A DNA stretch of 64,000 nucleotides from Lineus longissimus (Eukaryota; Nemertea; Pilidiophora; Heteronemertea; Lineidae): assembly GCF_910592395.1 (NCBI RefSeq), contig NC_088310.1:13587501-13651500 (forward strand). The letters run 5' to 3'. Position 1 is the stretch's first letter. Every line of letters begins with the position of its first letter. The notes below the pieces were generated by a model, which worked only from the letters and a program-made list of their open reading frames with translations, searched no databases and was not told where the DNA came from. Shown in pieces: positions 62,607-64,000 of this stretch. Position numbers and translations under genes: made by a program.

Positions 62607-64000
62607 CTGTAGAAGACAAAGATTCAGATATTTTAGATGTATTGTCTGGCCACGTGGTGGGGGGAGGGGGGAGAGTAAGGCTATTTGCTTACCCTGACCA
62701 ACACAAAATGACATAGAAAGTTTTGAGAAATAAAAACGAAAAAAATATTCAGATATTTTCAACGGGCAGAGATTTTTGTGCGTCAGAAACAACAACAGTG
62801 GCCATTGTTCTCACCAAATGGAACTTGTGGTCAAGCTGGTTAAAGTTAATCTATGACAATGGTTTGCTGATCTTATGATGTGAAGGTTTCTGGAAATTCA
62901 TGTACTAACACAGCACACCCCAAAGGTACCCAAATACTGGCTTGTTTGCATTCCACACGGAAAAAATAATACATGATAATTGGAGTACTGGTGAGGGCAA
63001 AATCAAAGTTTGAATTTCTTTAAATAGGTTTGTTTTAAAGTGTGTTCTTTTTAATTCATTCCAAAAAGTCACACATCAAAATACATTTTAGTAAAGAAAA
63101 CATACTTAATAATATGAAAAGGCAAGAGCCATTTTGCTCACCGTATAGATAATTAGTGGTTAAGAATTCATGCTGGTGAACCAGTTCACTGTAATGCCCG
63201 TAGATATGCAGGCAACTTTTTTGGACCATAAACTGTCACGCCTGCAAATGTGCAGGTAAATTACATCCCCATTCAAAACAGCATGTACCTGGTATCCAGG
63301 TGAAGTTAAGACCAGGTCTCACTAGCCGGTGGGGAGGCCAGGCCTACCTGCCTCCGAAAATTTCATGCATACCCCCTACATTCGTAGCATGTTTCAGTGA
63401 GTAGTAAACCACAACTGATTGCAACCAGGAACAGTCTGGGCTTTTACATCAATTCCTTTGAAGTGTAAGTGGGTTGATGCATAGTCACAAGCTAGGGACA
63501 ACAAGTAACAGTCTGGGCCTTTACACCAATTCCTTTGAAGTGTGCATGGGTTGCGACAAACTAGTCTAGTAAACATGGTCTAGCCTAGGCCGGGGGGCAA
63601 CCTTCACATCAGGGACAACCAAGCAATGACCAAGTCCAAAGGGTATGATTGTAGAAAACTGTCTGGACAGTCTTTTTCGAATAAATACGTAGTATCAATT
63701 CAATATTTTTTATTTCGCTCACTTACATCAAAATTATTGACAAAATCATGGCAAAGAAGTATCATAAAACACTCCAGATTGTTTACCAGCGTAATGTGAC
63801 ATCAACAACTGTAAATGACACTGAATTAACCAAGCAATTAAGGGTTTAACATAGAAACGACAGCAGACCATGAGCTTCACTGGCAATTATAAATTGCAAG
63901 CGAAGCTAACAAAACACAGCAGGGAGGACATTGGAGATTATTTCTTATTGCTGAAAGTTTCCCCAGCACAGATTTGCTGTGATGAGCTTCCCATACAGGA
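62607..64000. other. FANCM intron before exon a
   Basis: 63113-63180 is a family-1 head (AAAAGGCAAGAGCCATTTTG-CTCACCG) with its first bases only. 63313-63380 matches 3199-3280 inverted. 63430-63553 is a 79-bp tandem duplication containing ACAGTCTGGGC and CAATTCCTTTGAAGTGT. No exon is visible up to the window edge. Confidence 0.5.

Noticed and set aside
63880-64000. Possible FANCM exon at the right edge
   Set aside because: Minus-strand frames near the edge close within about 20-40 codons and show no FANCM motif or clear splice sites.

Overview
This is eukaryotic DNA, most likely from a marine invertebrate. Exons are short, introns are very large, no bacterial-style gene clusters occur, and most of the window is interspersed and tandem repeats. 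The species cannot be fixed from sequence alone. The transposon mix (DIRS-type, Penelope-like, LTR, many TIR MITEs, and Pearl/HINE-like elements with (GAC)n tracts) would suit a hemichordate, echinoderm, cephalochordate or lophotrochozoan.

The only cellular gene I can support is FANCM, the Fanconi anaemia DNA translocase, on the minus strand. Seven exons run from 62606 down to 12983, 624 codons in total. They encode the acidic linker, a long disordered region, and most of the C-terminal ERCC4/XPF-like domain. All junctions are GT-AG and every phase joins without a break. The helicase exons lie beyond the right edge. The terminal helix-hairpin-helix exons should lie beyond the left edge. Introns reach about 24 kb.

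Layout: 1-12.2 kb, HINE-like repeats, MITEs and a foldback-like palindrome carrying a nested MITE; 12.98-13.09 kb, the most 3' FANCM exon seen; 13.6-20.8 kb, a HINE-like element, MITEs and a Penelope-like RT relic; 21.3-23.3 kb, a 1.9-kb repeat; 24.4 kb, exon; 24.7-29.8 kb, HINE-like tandem arrays; 30.2 kb, exon; 30.8-32.9 kb, second copy of the 1.9-kb repeat, split by a solo LTR; 33.5-36.6 kb, two composite MITE structures; 36.6-39 kb, LTR-element remnant and TIR element; 40.4-43.95 kb, broken DIRS-type element; 44-53.9 kb, more repeats including a MULE-like insertion; 54.4-62.6 kb, four FANCM exons with MITEs and old repeats between them.

The most unusual signals are these. (1) A and B modules form A'-B-A and A-B-B-A structures, each flanked as a whole by a 4-bp duplication, as if neighbouring MITEs moved the DNA between them. 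(2) This FANCM keeps most of the ancestral nuclease motif (DSRE and ERKxxxD) with Asn at the GD position. (3) A nuclear-receptor-like half-site core recurs 25 or more times. (4) HINE-like families lie almost entirely antisense to FANCM. (5) Several insertions can be read to the base because an unoccupied sibling repeat lies in the same window.
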